Assembly (NCBI GenBank): GCA_900554545.1
Contig: USHW01000004.1
Location: 1-64,000 of the forward strand
Reading direction: 5' to 3'
DNA: 64,000 nucleotides
From: an uncultured Prevotella sp.
GTDB taxonomy: Bacteria; Bacteroidota; Bacteroidia; Bacteroidales; Bacteroidaceae
Position numbers and translations under genes: made by a program. The notes beneath the pieces were generated by a model that worked only from the letters and a program-made list of their open reading frames with translations, did no database searches and was not told where the DNA came from. Below, piece by piece: positions 42,461-50,948 of this stretch; position 1 is the first letter of the stretch, and every line of letters starts with the position of its first letter.

Positions 42461-43600
42461 ATGGCAAACAACAAGGGCATGGCTCCGGTCAATCCGTTTC
42501 TGACATACGGATATGCTGGACCGGAATACTTTTGCGACCGCGAACAAGAGACCGCCGACCTGCTGTCGGCTCTGCGCAACGGGCGCAACGTAACGCTTAC
42601 CGCGCCAAGGCGCATGGGAAAAACCGGGTTGATAAAAAACGCTTTTTACCATGTCGGCCGGGAGAAAGACGGGACGGCGTGCATATATCTCGACATTTTC
42701 CCGACACGTAACCTGTATGAGTTCACACAAATGTTCGGCAAAGCCGTAGTAGAGGGACTTCAAAGTACTGGTGGTTTGGTGTTGTCAAAAATAACGTCGA
42801 TGCTCACACATTGCCGTCCCACACTGTCAATAGACCCCTTGACGGGTGCGCAGGGCCTTTCGCTCAACATTGTCCCGTCGCATGAGGAGCAGACTTTGGG
42901 TGAGATATTTGCTTATATTGCCGCCTCGGGGCGCAAGTGTTATATATCCATCGACGAGTTCCAGCAAATCACACAGTACCCGGAACAGCAGACGGAAGCG
43001 TTGTTACGCTCGTATATACAGTTTTCAAATAATGCAAGATTTATATTTTCCGGCAGCAGCCGGCATCTTGTCAGCGAGATGTTCTTGTCTGCCAAACGTC
43101 CGTTTTACCAGAGCACCCAGCTAATGGAGCTGCGACCGATAGCGCGAGATGCTTATTACAGGTTTGCCGAAGGCTTTTTCAGCAAACGCGGAGGGCATAT
43201 TTCGGAAGAGGCTTTTGATGCCGTATATCTACAGTTTGAGGGGCAGACATGGTACTTGCAGGCTGTACTCAACCGCATGTATGAACGTTTTTACGATGTT
43301 GACTCTGTTGAACTTGTGGAAAGGACAATATCCGCACTCGTGGTGGAGAACACCCCGGCTTATCAGACTTTGATGTCGTTGCTTCCCGACAGGCAAGTAG
43401 AGATAATGAAAGCCATTGCGGCAGAAGGGTCGGTTGCCGCCCCGACAAACGGCGATTTCATACGCCGCTACAACCTGAAGGCGGCAAGCAGCGTAAGCAG
43501 TGCGCTTAAATCTCTGGTTGAAAAAGAACTTGTGTACAAGACGGAACGCGGCTATGTGGTCTACGACAGGCTCATGTCGCTGTGGCTGAAGAGCCTTTAG
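42461..43600 (+). CDS. AAA ATPase of the archaeal-ATPase-like family
   Basis: A 379-aa P-loop protein of the ATPase_2 family (STAND-like). Walker A is APRRMGKTGLI near residue 50, Walker B CYISIDEFQQI near residue 165, and FIFSGSSRHLVSEMF is the sensor/arginine region. The C-terminal winged-helix part has LKSLVEKELVYKTERGYVVYDRLMSLWL. These proteins are common, often multi-copy, in Bacteroidota; their role is unknown. Convergent with the deacylase gene, leaving only 10 bp. Confidence 0.87.
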   Translation: MANNKGMAPVNPFLTYGYAGPEYFCDREQETADLLSALRNGRNVTLTAPRRMGKTGLIKNAFYHVGREKDGTACIYLDIFPTRNLYEFTQMFGKAVVEGLQSTGGLVLSKITSMLTHCRPTLSIDPLTGAQGLSLNIVPSHEEQTLGEIFAYIAASGRKCYISIDEFQQITQYPEQQTEALLRSYIQFSNNARFIFSGSSRHLVSEMFLSAKRPFYQSTQLMELRPIARDAYYRFAEGFFSKRGGHISEEAFDAVYLQFEGQTWYLQAVLNRMYERFYDVDSVELVERTISALVVENTPAYQTLMSLLPDRQVEIMKAIAAEGSVAAPTNGDFIRRYNLKAASSVSSALKSLVEKELVYKTERGYVVYDRLMSLWLKSL

Positions 43601-43610
43601 CGCAGCCAAG

Positions 43611-44822
43611 TCATTTTGCGTTGAGCCTCACTCCGATGCCGAGCATCAGGTTGTTGGGGTCTTTGAATTTGTTGAGTTCATACCCGATGTGCAGGAAGAA
43701 GTTGCGCGTGATGTCGGCTTTCAGGGCGAGTATCTGGTAGAAAGAGTCGGTGTCGCTGCCCTTGTAGATGATGTTGCGGCCCACTCCGGCGTTGATTGAG
43801 AAGATGGGCATCACAAACTCGACCCTTGCTGAGATACCTACTGATATGCGTTCGCTGAACGGCTGGCGGTAAAACTTTACGTCTTCGTCAATCGAGCCGT
43901 CGCCTGCCACGTGGCCGGCAAGGTTCGCGCTCTCGTCATATTGCATGTCAAGGGACAGTCCGGCGCGCAGGTTCTTGTTGAAATTGTACAGCGGCGTGAA
44001 GTTAAGACCTGCCACGGCGAACTTTCCCGGAGCCATGCCCGGAGTGCCGTCGGGTGGATATACCGCCCTTTTCCGCATCGCCCAGTATGCCACAATGTCG
44101 TAACTCACATGCCGCTTGAACGGCTCTTGCGCTGTGGCGGACGGCGTACTGTAGTCCAACTCGTTGTCTTTGTCTCCCCCGAAAGAGCGCGTAACGCCTA
44201 TTGTCGCGCCGACGGTGTTCGCCCCGGCGTTGGGGTATTCGGTGTTGCCGTTAGAGTAGTGGGAGGCCGTTACGCCAGCCCTTAGGCTCGTGTTAGGAGC
44301 AATGCGCCAGTCGAGCAGCAGCCCGACGCTCATGTAAGCGTTGACGGTTGAGCCGATGGCGGTGTTGTACGGGTTGGTGTCTTCATTGTATTTCTTCCAT
44401 CCGAACGAAGCTCCGAAGTTCCATTCGTAGTCCAACGACAGCCTGCGCGACAGCGAGGCGATGCGTGAAGTCTGGAATATGTATAGGGCGATAGGGCTTC
44501 CGACTTCGCGCTGGTTGAAGAAAGTGTTGTAGCTTATGCCCACTCCCTGCACGGCGTGCGGATAGAGACGGCCGAGGCGTGTGCCGCGTCCGAACTTGAA
44601 GCCGTACTTCACATGCGCTGCGAACGTTGAGCTTATGGCTTTTCCGGCGGCGTTGTCACCCTTGAAAAAATAGTGCGTGGGGAATACGTATCTAGGCCTT
44701 ATGTCAAGTCCGACGTAGTGTGTCGGCCTGCGCGAGAGGCTGTCCGTTGTGCCGTGTTGTGCCCAGGCAGGGCAGGCGAGCATGGCCGCAATGGCGGCGA
44801 AGGCAATCTTCAGTTTATTCAT
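43611..44822 (-). CDS. PagL-like lipid A 3-O-deacylase (acyloxyacyl hydrolase family)
   Basis: A 403-aa outer-membrane beta-barrel protein with a signal peptide (cleavage near AWAQ, residue 20). The motif ASHYSNGNTEYPNAGANTVG contains the His-x-Ser pair of PagL deacylases, and the preceding strands match the family. About 200 further residues form extra strands, ending RLNAK; the chain is about twice the length of Pseudomonas PagL, as seen in other Bacteroidota members. Its start overlaps the upstream lipoprotein stop by 8 bp (ATGAATAA), so translation is coupled. Confidence 0.83.
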   Translation of the reverse strand: MNKLKIAFAAIAAMLACPAWAQHGTTDSLSRRPTHYVGLDIRPRYVFPTHYFFKGDNAAGKAISSTFAAHVKYGFKFGRGTRLGRLYPHAVQGVGISYNTFFNQREVGSPIALYIFQTSRIASLSRRLSLDYEWNFGASFGWKKYNEDTNPYNTAIGSTVNAYMSVGLLLDWRIAPNTSLRAGVTASHYSNGNTEYPNAGANTVGATIGVTRSFGGDKDNELDYSTPSATAQEPFKRHVSYDIVAYWAMRKRAVYPPDGTPGMAPGKFAVAGLNFTPLYNFNKNLRAGLSLDMQYDESANLAGHVAGDGSIDEDVKFYRQPFSERISVGISARVEFVMPIFSINAGVGRNIIYKGSDTDSFYQILALKADITRNFFLHIGYELNKFKDPNNLMLGIGVRLNAK

Positions 44823-45804
44823 CGCTGCTGTTTCCCATGTCATGTTTTGCCACTAAATATCCCTCCGGGCAGCTGCATACAAGCGTGCCGGAGTATATTC
44901 TGCGCCTGCCCGACCACGGACATGAGGCGTAGACCGTATAAGGCACGCTGTAAGTGCGTATTCCGTTGGCAATGGTTATTTCCTGCCAAGCTCCGGCTTC
45001 CACCTTTATGTCTATGCTGAAGTCGGTGTCGCGTCCGTAATCCATTGTCTGCCTGGCCACTCCGAACTCCACTTCAGTACCCTGCATGGCGGCTTCTCCG
45101 TCGGTTACGTCGGGTATTTCGATTTTCGGAAGGCTGTTGCCGAACACGCGGCGGTAGTTATGTTCAACCCAGTTAGCGTCAGAAGCGTAGAACGTCGCAA
45201 TGCGTTTTGAGTAGCGGTAGGGATACATCCTGACGCTGACGGGCTGCGAGCTGCCGCGGTTGTCCACAACTGTCGAGTAGGCTATTTCCACCTTCGGGTC
45301 TTCCGACCACGAGCTGAAACAGCCCCAGTCGTATGCAACGCTGTCCACAGTGTACTTCGGCGTGGGCATGAGCAGCGGTTCGAGCATGCGCGTCTCATAC
45401 TCGTTGCCCACCTCTATGTACATTCTTACAGGCTCGTCGTACAGGTTTTCGCGCAGCGTCATGTCAAGTCTGCCGCCGCCCGTCTTCTCCAGATGGAAGT
45501 CGAGAAAGCGGTCGCCGTAGTCAAGCCGTCCGTTTCCGCCGGTGTGCCACGGCAGTTCCTGCGGCTCGCCGCCGAGCGTAGTGGCCGACATGTCCATGCC
45601 TCCGTACAGGCTGTAACACTTCAGCACTCCCCAGTTTGAAGCGTCGAAGCTCACAGCCGCGCAGCTGTCTTCTTCAGACAAGAGCACCTGCGGCACTTCA
45701 GTCATGAAGTTGTCGATGAACACGTCGTCGTTGCATCCGGCTAACATTGCCGCCGCAAGCAGGCTGGCGCATGCACATTTAGCTTTTACCATACAGTCAG
45801 TCAT
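44815..45804 (-). CDS. Lipoprotein of unknown function, coupled to the PagL-like gene
   Basis: A 329-aa lipoprotein (signal with LAGC lipobox about 24 residues in). The body is rich in beta strands and Trp/Tyr. No family is recognised. It is translated just before, and coupled to, the PagL-like deacylase, so both probably act at the outer membrane. The start at 45804 is chosen because the promoter (45842-45872) rules out the longer frame; an ATG four codons later is also possible. An operator pair shared with hipBST lies about 100 bp upstream of the promoter. Confidence 0.8.
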   Translation of the reverse strand: MTDCMVKAKCACASLLAAAMLAGCNDDVFIDNFMTEVPQVLLSEEDSCAAVSFDASNWGVLKCYSLYGGMDMSATTLGGEPQELPWHTGGNGRLDYGDRFLDFHLEKTGGGRLDMTLRENLYDEPVRMYIEVGNEYETRMLEPLLMPTPKYTVDSVAYDWGCFSSWSEDPKVEIAYSTVVDNRGSSQPVSVRMYPYRYSKRIATFYASDANWVEHNYRRVFGNSLPKIEIPDVTDGEAAMQGTEVEFGVARQTMDYGRDTDFSIDIKVEAGAWQEITIANGIRTYSVPYTVYASCPWSGRRRIYSGTLVCSCPEGYLVAKHDMGNSSDE

Positions 45805-45841
45805 TGTTGCGGAGCTAATCCGCATGTTATGGAAAGACATG

Positions 45842-45872
45842 CAAAGATAGTGTAAGCCGGGCAAAATGCAAA
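45842..45872 (-). promoter_or_regulatory. Consensus promoter of the lipoprotein-deacylase operon
   Basis: On the minus strand TTTG (45872-45869), a 19-bp spacer, then TATCTTTG (45849-45842), a perfect TTTG/TAnnTTTG match. Confidence 0.82.
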
Positions 45873-45968
45873 ATAAAAGGTCGTGAAACGGACTTTTATT
45901 TTGCATTTCCGAAGCACGGCATACTTTTGTTCACGTGGGCACGCATCATACGTTCGACTATACGGCAA

Positions 45969-46027
45969 TATACCCTTTAGGGTGTAATTAAGGTAAATTT
46001 ACATTATTTTATACCTTAAAGGGTATA
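45969..46027. promoter_or_regulatory. HipB-like operator pair, second site
   Basis: Two 18-bp palindromes, TATACCCTTTAGGGTGTA (45969-45986) and TATACCTTAAAGGGTATA (46010-46027), start 41 bp apart. The first is the exact reverse complement of the 18-mer at 54471-54488 upstream of hipB, and the 41-bp spacing is also identical. They lie upstream of the lipoprotein-deacylase promoter. Confidence 0.75.
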
Positions 46028-46111
46028 ATAAAAGAATATAAAACGTGATGCCGTCTACATCTGCTATCGTAATGAAAGGTTTGTCAGCAGAAAGCGGACG
46101 GAAAACTCTCA

Positions 46112-46221
46112 ATATCAAGCCGTTGATTTCCCATTTTCCAAAAGGCCACCTTTTACGTTGCAAAAGGTGGCCTTTCGGCGTGTAAAAGGTTGCCTTTTGC
46201 AGGCTAAAAGACGGCCTTTTG
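46112..46221. repeat. 22-bp-period palindrome array 12
   Basis: Units at 46141 (AAAAGGCCACCTTTT), 46163 (AAAAGGTGGCCTTTC), 46185 (AAAAGGTTGCCTTTT) and 46207 (AAAAGACGGCCTTTT), spacers ACGTTGC, GGCGTGT and GCAGGCT. A weak cap-like stretch precedes (46112-46140). The rest of the 45805-46379 gap contains the promoters and operator pair listed separately. Confidence 0.88.
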
Positions 46222-46366
46222 GAAAGTGAATAATTATAAATGAAAAACGAATAATTATCCGATGGCAATACAGGTGCAGGCAGGAGGTTGGACGGCATAC
46301 GGCAGGCGGCCCGGCAATAATTTCCGCTTTTTGCGGCAAACGTTCGTTTGTTAGGCGGAAAATTAG

Positions 46367-46374
46367 TAAGTTTG
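46367..46374 (+). promoter_or_regulatory. Minus-7 box abutting the DUF6621 start codon
   Basis: TAAGTTTG fits TAnnTTTG, with TTTG (46347-46350) 16 bp upstream. The ATG begins 6 bp after the box, so the mRNA would be leaderless or nearly so. Confidence 0.6.
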
Positions 46375-46379
46375 CATAC

Positions 46380-46973
46380 ATGAACAGTGATTTGACAAAC
46401 ATCACGGAGTGGTGTGAAAACATAATAATAGCCGACGCCGACCATATAGACAGGGTGGCGTTCGACATTATTGTGAACTTCGAGCGCATGCTGATGCGCC
46501 GCATTCCACAGGCCGACATGGCGCGGTGGATTGACTGCGTGGCCTTGGACGGCGGCGTGCGCGAGGGCGACAACCATACGCAGGTGGTGCTAATCCACGA
46601 CAAGAAAAACGACCGCATGGAGAACTTCTTGCCGTCGGTATATGCCACAGAGCTTGACGGCAAGGCCTTCAGCGACAACCTCGGAGAGTTCACGATAAGC
46701 TCGCTCGCGGTGGAGAACATGGTAGGCAAAGACGACTTGATGTGCGAAGTGCTTGCCGAGGCGTGCCGCCGCAAGGAGGTGACGCGCATCATGGTTGTGC
46801 CGGGCGAGGGCGAGTCGTATGACGCAGTGCGCCACGAGCTGCGCCGCGCAGGCGACGACAAGCGCGTAACCGTGTTCGCCATGCAGCCCATGCCGGGCGG
46901 AAACTTCCGTCAGGAGATACTCGGCTACTCGCTGATGAGCGCACTCGGAATAAGAGCGGAGGAACTTAAATAA
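46380..46973 (+). CDS. DUF6621-family protein
   Basis: A 197-aa cytoplasmic protein resembling a Bacteroidales-specific family (DUF6621, from memory). It has IIIADADHIDRVAFDIIVNFERMLMRRIP near the N terminus, VLIHDK in the middle and RQEILGYSLMSALGIRAEELK at the C terminus. The early acidic ADAD suggests a nuclease-like or metal-binding fold, but this is a guess. It is followed by word repeats and carboxynorspermidine dehydrogenase. Confidence 0.65.
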   Translation: MNSDLTNITEWCENIIIADADHIDRVAFDIIVNFERMLMRRIPQADMARWIDCVALDGGVREGDNHTQVVLIHDKKNDRMENFLPSVYATELDGKAFSDNLGEFTISSLAVENMVGKDDLMCEVLAEACRRKEVTRIMVVPGEGESYDAVRHELRRAGDDKRVTVFAMQPMPGGNFRQEILGYSLMSALGIRAEELK

Positions 46974-46974
46974 A

Positions 46975-47120
46975 GGTGAGAAGGTGAAAGGGTGAGAAGG
47001 TGAGGAAAGGTGAAAGGGTGAAAAATTGAAAAGGTGAAGAACGGCTTGGTGGTCAACGGCGCTTTGTCTGTTCTCCCATTCTTCCCATAACTCCCAGCCC
47101 TCCCAGTCCTCCCAATCCCA
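46975..47120. repeat. AGGTGAAAGGG words followed by TCCCA words
   Basis: Tandem variants of GGTGAGAAGGTGAAAG (46975-47040), then CTCCCATTCTTCCCATAACT-type words (47074-47119). The two tracts can partly pair. It lies before the carboxynorspermidine dehydrogenase gene. Confidence 0.65.
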
Positions 47121-47157
47121 AAAAAGAAAACAAACAACAAGTAAAAATATTACAACA

Positions 47158-48396
47158 ATGGGAAAAGTATTGATGATTGGCGCAGGTGGCGTTGCCACCG
47201 TAGCGGCGTTCAAGATTGCCAAGAACGCCGACGTGTTCACCGATTTCATGATAGCAAGCCGCAGGAAGGAGAAGTGCGACCAGATTGTGGACGCCATCCA
47301 CAAGGCCGGACTGGACATGCCCATACGCACGGCGCAGGTTGATGCCGATGACGTGGAGCAGCTCAAGGCCCTGTTCAACGACTACAAACCCGAGCTGGTT
47401 GTCAACCTCGCGCTGCCTTATCAGGATTTGACCATCATGGAGGCGTGCCTTGCTTGCGGTTGCAACTATCTCGACACGGCCAACTATGAGCCTAAAGACG
47501 AAGCCCATTTCGAGTACTCGTGGCAGTGGGCTTACAAGGAACGCTTCGAGCAGGCAGGGCTTACGGCCATTCTGGGCTGCGGCTTCGACCCCGGCGTGAG
47601 CGGCATATACACGGCTTACGCGGCAAAGCATCACTTCGACGAGATACAGTATCTTGACATAGTTGACTGCAACGCCGGCAACCACCACAAGGCTTTCGCC
47701 ACCAACTTCAACCCCGAAATCAACATACGCGAGATAACACAGAAGGGGCTTTACTACAAGGACGGGCAGTGGCTGGAGACCGAACCGCTTGAAGTTCACA
47801 AGCCGCTGACCTATCCGAACATCGGTCCGAGGGAGAGTTACCTCATGCACCACGAGGAGCTTGAGAGCCTTGTGAAGAACTATCCGACAATCAAGCAGGC
47901 GCGCTTCTGGATGACTTTCGGCCAGCAATACCTCACTTACCTTGACGTTATACAGAACATCGGCATGTCGCGCATTGACGAAATAGAGTATGAAGCGCCG
48001 CTGGCCGACGGTTCGGGAAAGACCGCACGGGTGAAGATTGTCCCCTTGCAGTTCCTCAAAGCCGTGCTGCCCAATCCCCAGGACCTCGGCGAGAACTACG
48101 ACGGCGAGACCAGCATAGGCTGCCGCATACGCGGACTGAAGGACGGCAAGGAGCGCACCTATTATATATATAACAACTGTTCGCATCAAGAAGCGTACAA
48201 GGAGACGGGCATGCAGGGCGTAAGCTACACTACGGGTGTGCCCGCAATGATTGGCGCGATGATGTTCTTCAAAGGTCTGTGGCGCAAGCCGGGCGTTTGG
48301 AACGTCGAGGAATTCGACCCGGATCCGTTCATGGAGCAGCTCAACAAGCAGGGACTGCCTTGGCACGAAGTGTTCGACGGCGACCTGGAACTGTAA
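47158..48396 (+). CDS. Carboxynorspermidine dehydrogenase (saccharopine dehydrogenase family)
   Basis: A 412-aa NADPH-dependent enzyme expected to form carboxy(nor)spermidine from a diamine and aspartate semialdehyde in the alternative polyamine pathway. The Rossmann motif GKVLMIGAGGVATV opens the chain. VVNLALPYQDLTIMEACLAC, then YLDTANYEPKDEAHFEYSW and GCGFDPGVSGIYTAYAAKH, are typical of the Lys1/CANSDH group. The decarboxylase partner (NspC) is not in the window. Confidence 0.9.
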   Translation: MGKVLMIGAGGVATVAAFKIAKNADVFTDFMIASRRKEKCDQIVDAIHKAGLDMPIRTAQVDADDVEQLKALFNDYKPELVVNLALPYQDLTIMEACLACGCNYLDTANYEPKDEAHFEYSWQWAYKERFEQAGLTAILGCGFDPGVSGIYTAYAAKHHFDEIQYLDIVDCNAGNHHKAFATNFNPEINIREITQKGLYYKDGQWLETEPLEVHKPLTYPNIGPRESYLMHHEELESLVKNYPTIKQARFWMTFGQQYLTYLDVIQNIGMSRIDEIEYEAPLADGSGKTARVKIVPLQFLKAVLPNPQDLGENYDGETSIGCRIRGLKDGKERTYYIYNNCSHQEAYKETGMQGVSYTTGVPAMIGAMMFFKGLWRKPGVWNVEEFDPDPFMEQLNKQGLPWHEVFDGDLEL

Positions 48397-48399
48397 GGA

Positions 48400-48560
48400 A
48401 GATACAAGCAGACAAGGCACGAGCAGACAAGAAAGCTTGCTCTTTTGTGCTTGGTTTGCAGATAAATACATATAATAGGGTAAGTAGGCGAAGGTGCAGT
48501 AAGGTCTGGTAAAATAGGCAAATGCCCTTGTCTGCTTGCTACTCGTAAACTCGTTAACTG
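48400..48560. repeat. ACAAG/GACGAG-word inverted repeat, copy 2
   Basis: ATACAAGCAGACAAGGCACG and similar words (48408-48435) face CTTGTCTGCTTGCTACTCGT and similar words (48528-48560). It lies between carboxynorspermidine dehydrogenase and recA and is the same vocabulary as 27983-28158 and 54795-54898. Confidence 0.75.
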
Positions 48561-48568
48561 AAAAAACA

Positions 48569-49603
48569 ATGGCAAAAGAAAAAGACAATGCGGCAGAAGC
48601 AAGCGCGCAGGATGGCAAACTGAAAGCCCTTCAGGCCGCAATGGCCAAGATAGAAAAAGACTTTGGCAAGGGGTCTATCATGAAGCTGGGCGACGAGAAT
48701 ATCGAAGCTGTGGAGGTAATACCCACAGGAAGCATCGGCCTTAACGCCGCATTGGGCGTTGGCGGATATCCTCGCGGCAGGATAATAGAAATCTACGGCC
48801 CTGAGAGCAGCGGTAAGACGACGCTTGCCATACATGCAATCGCCGAGGCGCAGAAGGCCGGAGGCATTGCGGCTTTTATAGACGCGGAGCACGCCTTCGA
48901 CCGTTTCTATGCGGCGAAGCTCGGCGTTGACATCGACAACCTGCTCATATCGCAGCCCGACAACGGCGAACAGGCTCTTGAGATAGCAGACCAGCTTATC
49001 CGTTCGTCGGCCATCGACATCCTTGTTGTTGACTCCGTGGCCGCCCTTACGCCTAAAAAGGAGATTGAAGGCGACATGGGCGACAACAACGTCGGCCTGC
49101 AAGCACGCCTCATGAGCCAGGCTTTGCGCAAGCTGACGTCTACCGTAAGCAAGACGAATACTACCTGCATATTCATCAACCAGCTGCGCGAGAAAATCGG
49201 AGTGATGTTCGGCAATCCGGAAACGACCACCGGCGGCAATGCGTTGAAGTTCTACGCGAGCGTCCGTTTGGACATTCGCAAGGTGACAAGCATCAAGGAC
49301 GGCGACCAGATTGTCGGCAACCAGGTGCGCGTCAAGGTAGTAAAGAACAAGGTTGCGCCGCCTTTCCGCAAGGCAGAATTTGAGATAACGTTCGGCGAAG
49401 GCATATCAAAGGTTGGCGAACTCGTCGACCTCGGCGTTGAGTATGACATCATACAGAAGAGCGGTTCGTGGTTCTCTTATCAGGGAAGCAAGCTCGCACA
49501 GGGCCGTGACGCCACCAAGACACTGCTGAAGGACAACCCGGAATTGTGTGAAGAGATAGAAGCGCAAATCATGCAGGCCATCTCCGCCAAGGAACAATAT
49601 TAA
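48569..49603 (+). CDS. recA: Recombinase RecA
   Basis: A 344-aa RecA that forms filaments on single-stranded DNA for recombination and SOS induction. Walker A GPESSGKT near residue 77, AFIDAEHAFD, Walker B VVDSVAAL, loop 2 FINQLREKIGVMFGNPETTTGG and LDIRKV are all intact. The start at 48569 (MAKEKDN) gives the normal length; an upstream in-frame extension lies in repeats. The stop codon overlaps the left arm of a perfect 35-bp inverted repeat. No obvious SOS box was recognised. Confidence 0.96.
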   Translation: MAKEKDNAAEASAQDGKLKALQAAMAKIEKDFGKGSIMKLGDENIEAVEVIPTGSIGLNAALGVGGYPRGRIIEIYGPESSGKTTLAIHAIAEAQKAGGIAAFIDAEHAFDRFYAAKLGVDIDNLLISQPDNGEQALEIADQLIRSSAIDILVVDSVAALTPKKEIEGDMGDNNVGLQARLMSQALRKLTSTVSKTNTTCIFINQLREKIGVMFGNPETTTGGNALKFYASVRLDIRKVTSIKDGDQIVGNQVRVKVVKNKVAPPFRKAEFEITFGEGISKVGELVDLGVEYDIIQKSGSWFSYQGSKLAQGRDATKTLLKDNPELCEEIEAQIMQAISAKEQY

Positions 49604-49693
49604 AAGGTAAAAAGGTGAAAAAGTAAAAAGGTAAAATAACTGCTTGTAATTCAACGGTTTTTACCTTTTTACTTTTTCACCTTTTTACCTTTT
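49602..49693. repeat. Perfect 35-bp inverted repeat after recA
   Basis: Arms 49602-49636 and 49659-49693 are exact inverses with a 22-nt loop, built only of AAAAGGTAAAAAGGTGAAAA-type words. The left arm begins within the recA stop codon and the right arm ends 13 bp before the next gene. Likely a terminator or stabilising hairpin. Confidence 0.88.
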
Positions 49694-49706
49694 CACTCTT
49701 AAAATA

Positions 49707-50354
49707 ATGCAGGTAACGACAGACATATTGCAGGCTTGGTTCACGCTGTTCAACCAAAAGTATTTCGGCGGAAGGCTGCCTGTTCCGGCATTGTCGGTGG
49801 GCAAGTCGCGCACGCGCCTTGGCTCGTTGACGTGGAAGTTGAGGCGAAAAGTGTTCTCGAAGCAGCCCGGTGAATACACGATACGCATCAGCAACTACTA
49901 TGACGCGGACGAGATTACGTTCAAAAGTGTGCTCTTGCATGAGATGATTCATTTGTATGTGGTGGCAGGAAGGTTGAAAGATACGTCGCCGCATGGTGTC
50001 ATCTTCCGTCGTGAAATGCGTAGGATAAATGCCGACGGATGGCAGGTAAGCGTGTCGGCGAAGGTTGTCGGCATGAAGGCGGCGGCTTCCGTGAAGGTCA
50101 AGAGGCGGCCGCGTATTGTGCTTGCAGTGGTTATGAACGACGGCAAACGACTGCTTTCGGTTGTAGGCAGGAACTATGTCAGGATGGTGGACAGTGCCGT
50201 AAGGCGTTCACCTGGCGTGAAGTCGCACGCATGGCATGTGTCGGCTGACGAGTATTTTGCCGCCTTTCCAACCGTGCGCACGCCGAAAGGACGTGTCGTT
50301 ACGCCTGAGACATTTGACCGTTTGGCTGCTTCCATGCAGCCGTTGAACCTTTAG
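49707..50354 (+). CDS. SprT-like zinc metalloprotease domain protein
   Basis: A 215-aa SprT-family protein, related to the DNA-protein-crosslink protease Spartan. It starts with the typical F-N-Q-K-Y-F-G-G-R-L-P helix. The zinc motif HEMIH (His78, Glu79, His82) and a third ligand candidate in SPHGVIFRREMRRIN follow. The C-terminal region lacks a clear zinc ribbon. Being next to recA, it fits a DNA-repair role, but this is inference. Confidence 0.88.
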   Translation: MQVTTDILQAWFTLFNQKYFGGRLPVPALSVGKSRTRLGSLTWKLRRKVFSKQPGEYTIRISNYYDADEITFKSVLLHEMIHLYVVAGRLKDTSPHGVIFRREMRRINADGWQVSVSAKVVGMKAAASVKVKRRPRIVLAVVMNDGKRLLSVVGRNYVRMVDSAVRRSPGVKSHAWHVSADEYFAAFPTVRTPKGRVVTPETFDRLAASMQPLNL

Positions 50355-50377
50355 CCGGTGTGTGTTTGCATAAAAAT

Positions 50378-50414
50378 GAATGCCTCAAAGGCTTTCGCCC
50401 CTGAAGCATTCCGA
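50378..50414. terminator. Hairpin between convergent genes
   Basis: GAATGCCTCAAAGG and CCTGAAGCATTC pair with small bulges around CTTTCGCC. It sits between the SprT-like gene and the minus-strand XRE gene. Confidence 0.65.
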
Positions 50415-50447
50415 GTTTGTGCGTTGGTTGATTTGTAGAAAGCCATG

Positions 50448-50708
50448 TTACCATTGGCTGTATTTCTTGTTGCTTAGTTTGTCGCTATACATCTTGAAGA
50501 AGTCGCATCCGAGTATTTCGGAAATTCTGAACAGCTCTTCGGTGCTGATTGTCTGTTTTTCAAAAATCTTGTAGACGTTGGTGCGGCTGCATTCCAGTTG
50601 CCCTGCAAACCAAACTACTGAATGTTTGCTTGTCTTCAGCCTGTTCTTTATTTCAGAGCCGATGTCGATTTTACCTGTGTGCAACCTTGTCGGTTTACGT
50701 CCTTTCAT
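50448..50708 (-). CDS. Small XRE-type helix-turn-helix protein
   Basis: An 86-aa DNA-binding protein. The HTH lies in KHSVVWFAGQLECSRTNVYKIFEKQTISTEELFRISEILGCDFF. There is no partner toxin or other domain. The N terminus is basic (MKGRKPTRLHTGK). Typical of single-domain Bacteroidota regulators. It lies between sprT and alaS on the minus strand. Confidence 0.85.
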   Translation of the reverse strand: MKGRKPTRLHTGKIDIGSEIKNRLKTSKHSVVWFAGQLECSRTNVYKIFEKQTISTEELFRISEILGCDFFKMYSDKLSNKKYSQW

Positions 50709-50893
50709 CTTTGGTGGGTGGTAATGTCGTAATGCAAAGATAGTCGTTTACGGCAACAAATGCAAATGCCGGTTGTGGCGTAATGGAGCAGTGTGTACGG
50801 ATGGGTGCTTGTTCGGTCGTATTTTGTGCTTGACCGGTTGAAAAAACAATGACGCTCTTTCGCCGGTTGTGGCGTGTCCGGATAAAAAGAGAT

Positions 50894-50923
50894 ACGGGCA
50901 GACAGGAAATCCCGTCCGCCCGT
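50894..50923 (-). terminator. Terminator of alaS
   Basis: On the minus strand ACGGGCGGACGGG-ATTT-CCTGTCTGCCCGT forms a 13-bp stem (with two G-U pairs), followed by ATCTCTTTTT. It lies 26 bp after the alaS stop. Confidence 0.85.
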
Positions 50924-50948
50924 ACACATTATTAAAGTTATGGCGATT

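Noticed and set aside
47053..48618. 521-codon minus-strand frame opposite carboxynorspermidine dehydrogenase
   Set aside because: Antisense shadow; its ends are made of word repeats.
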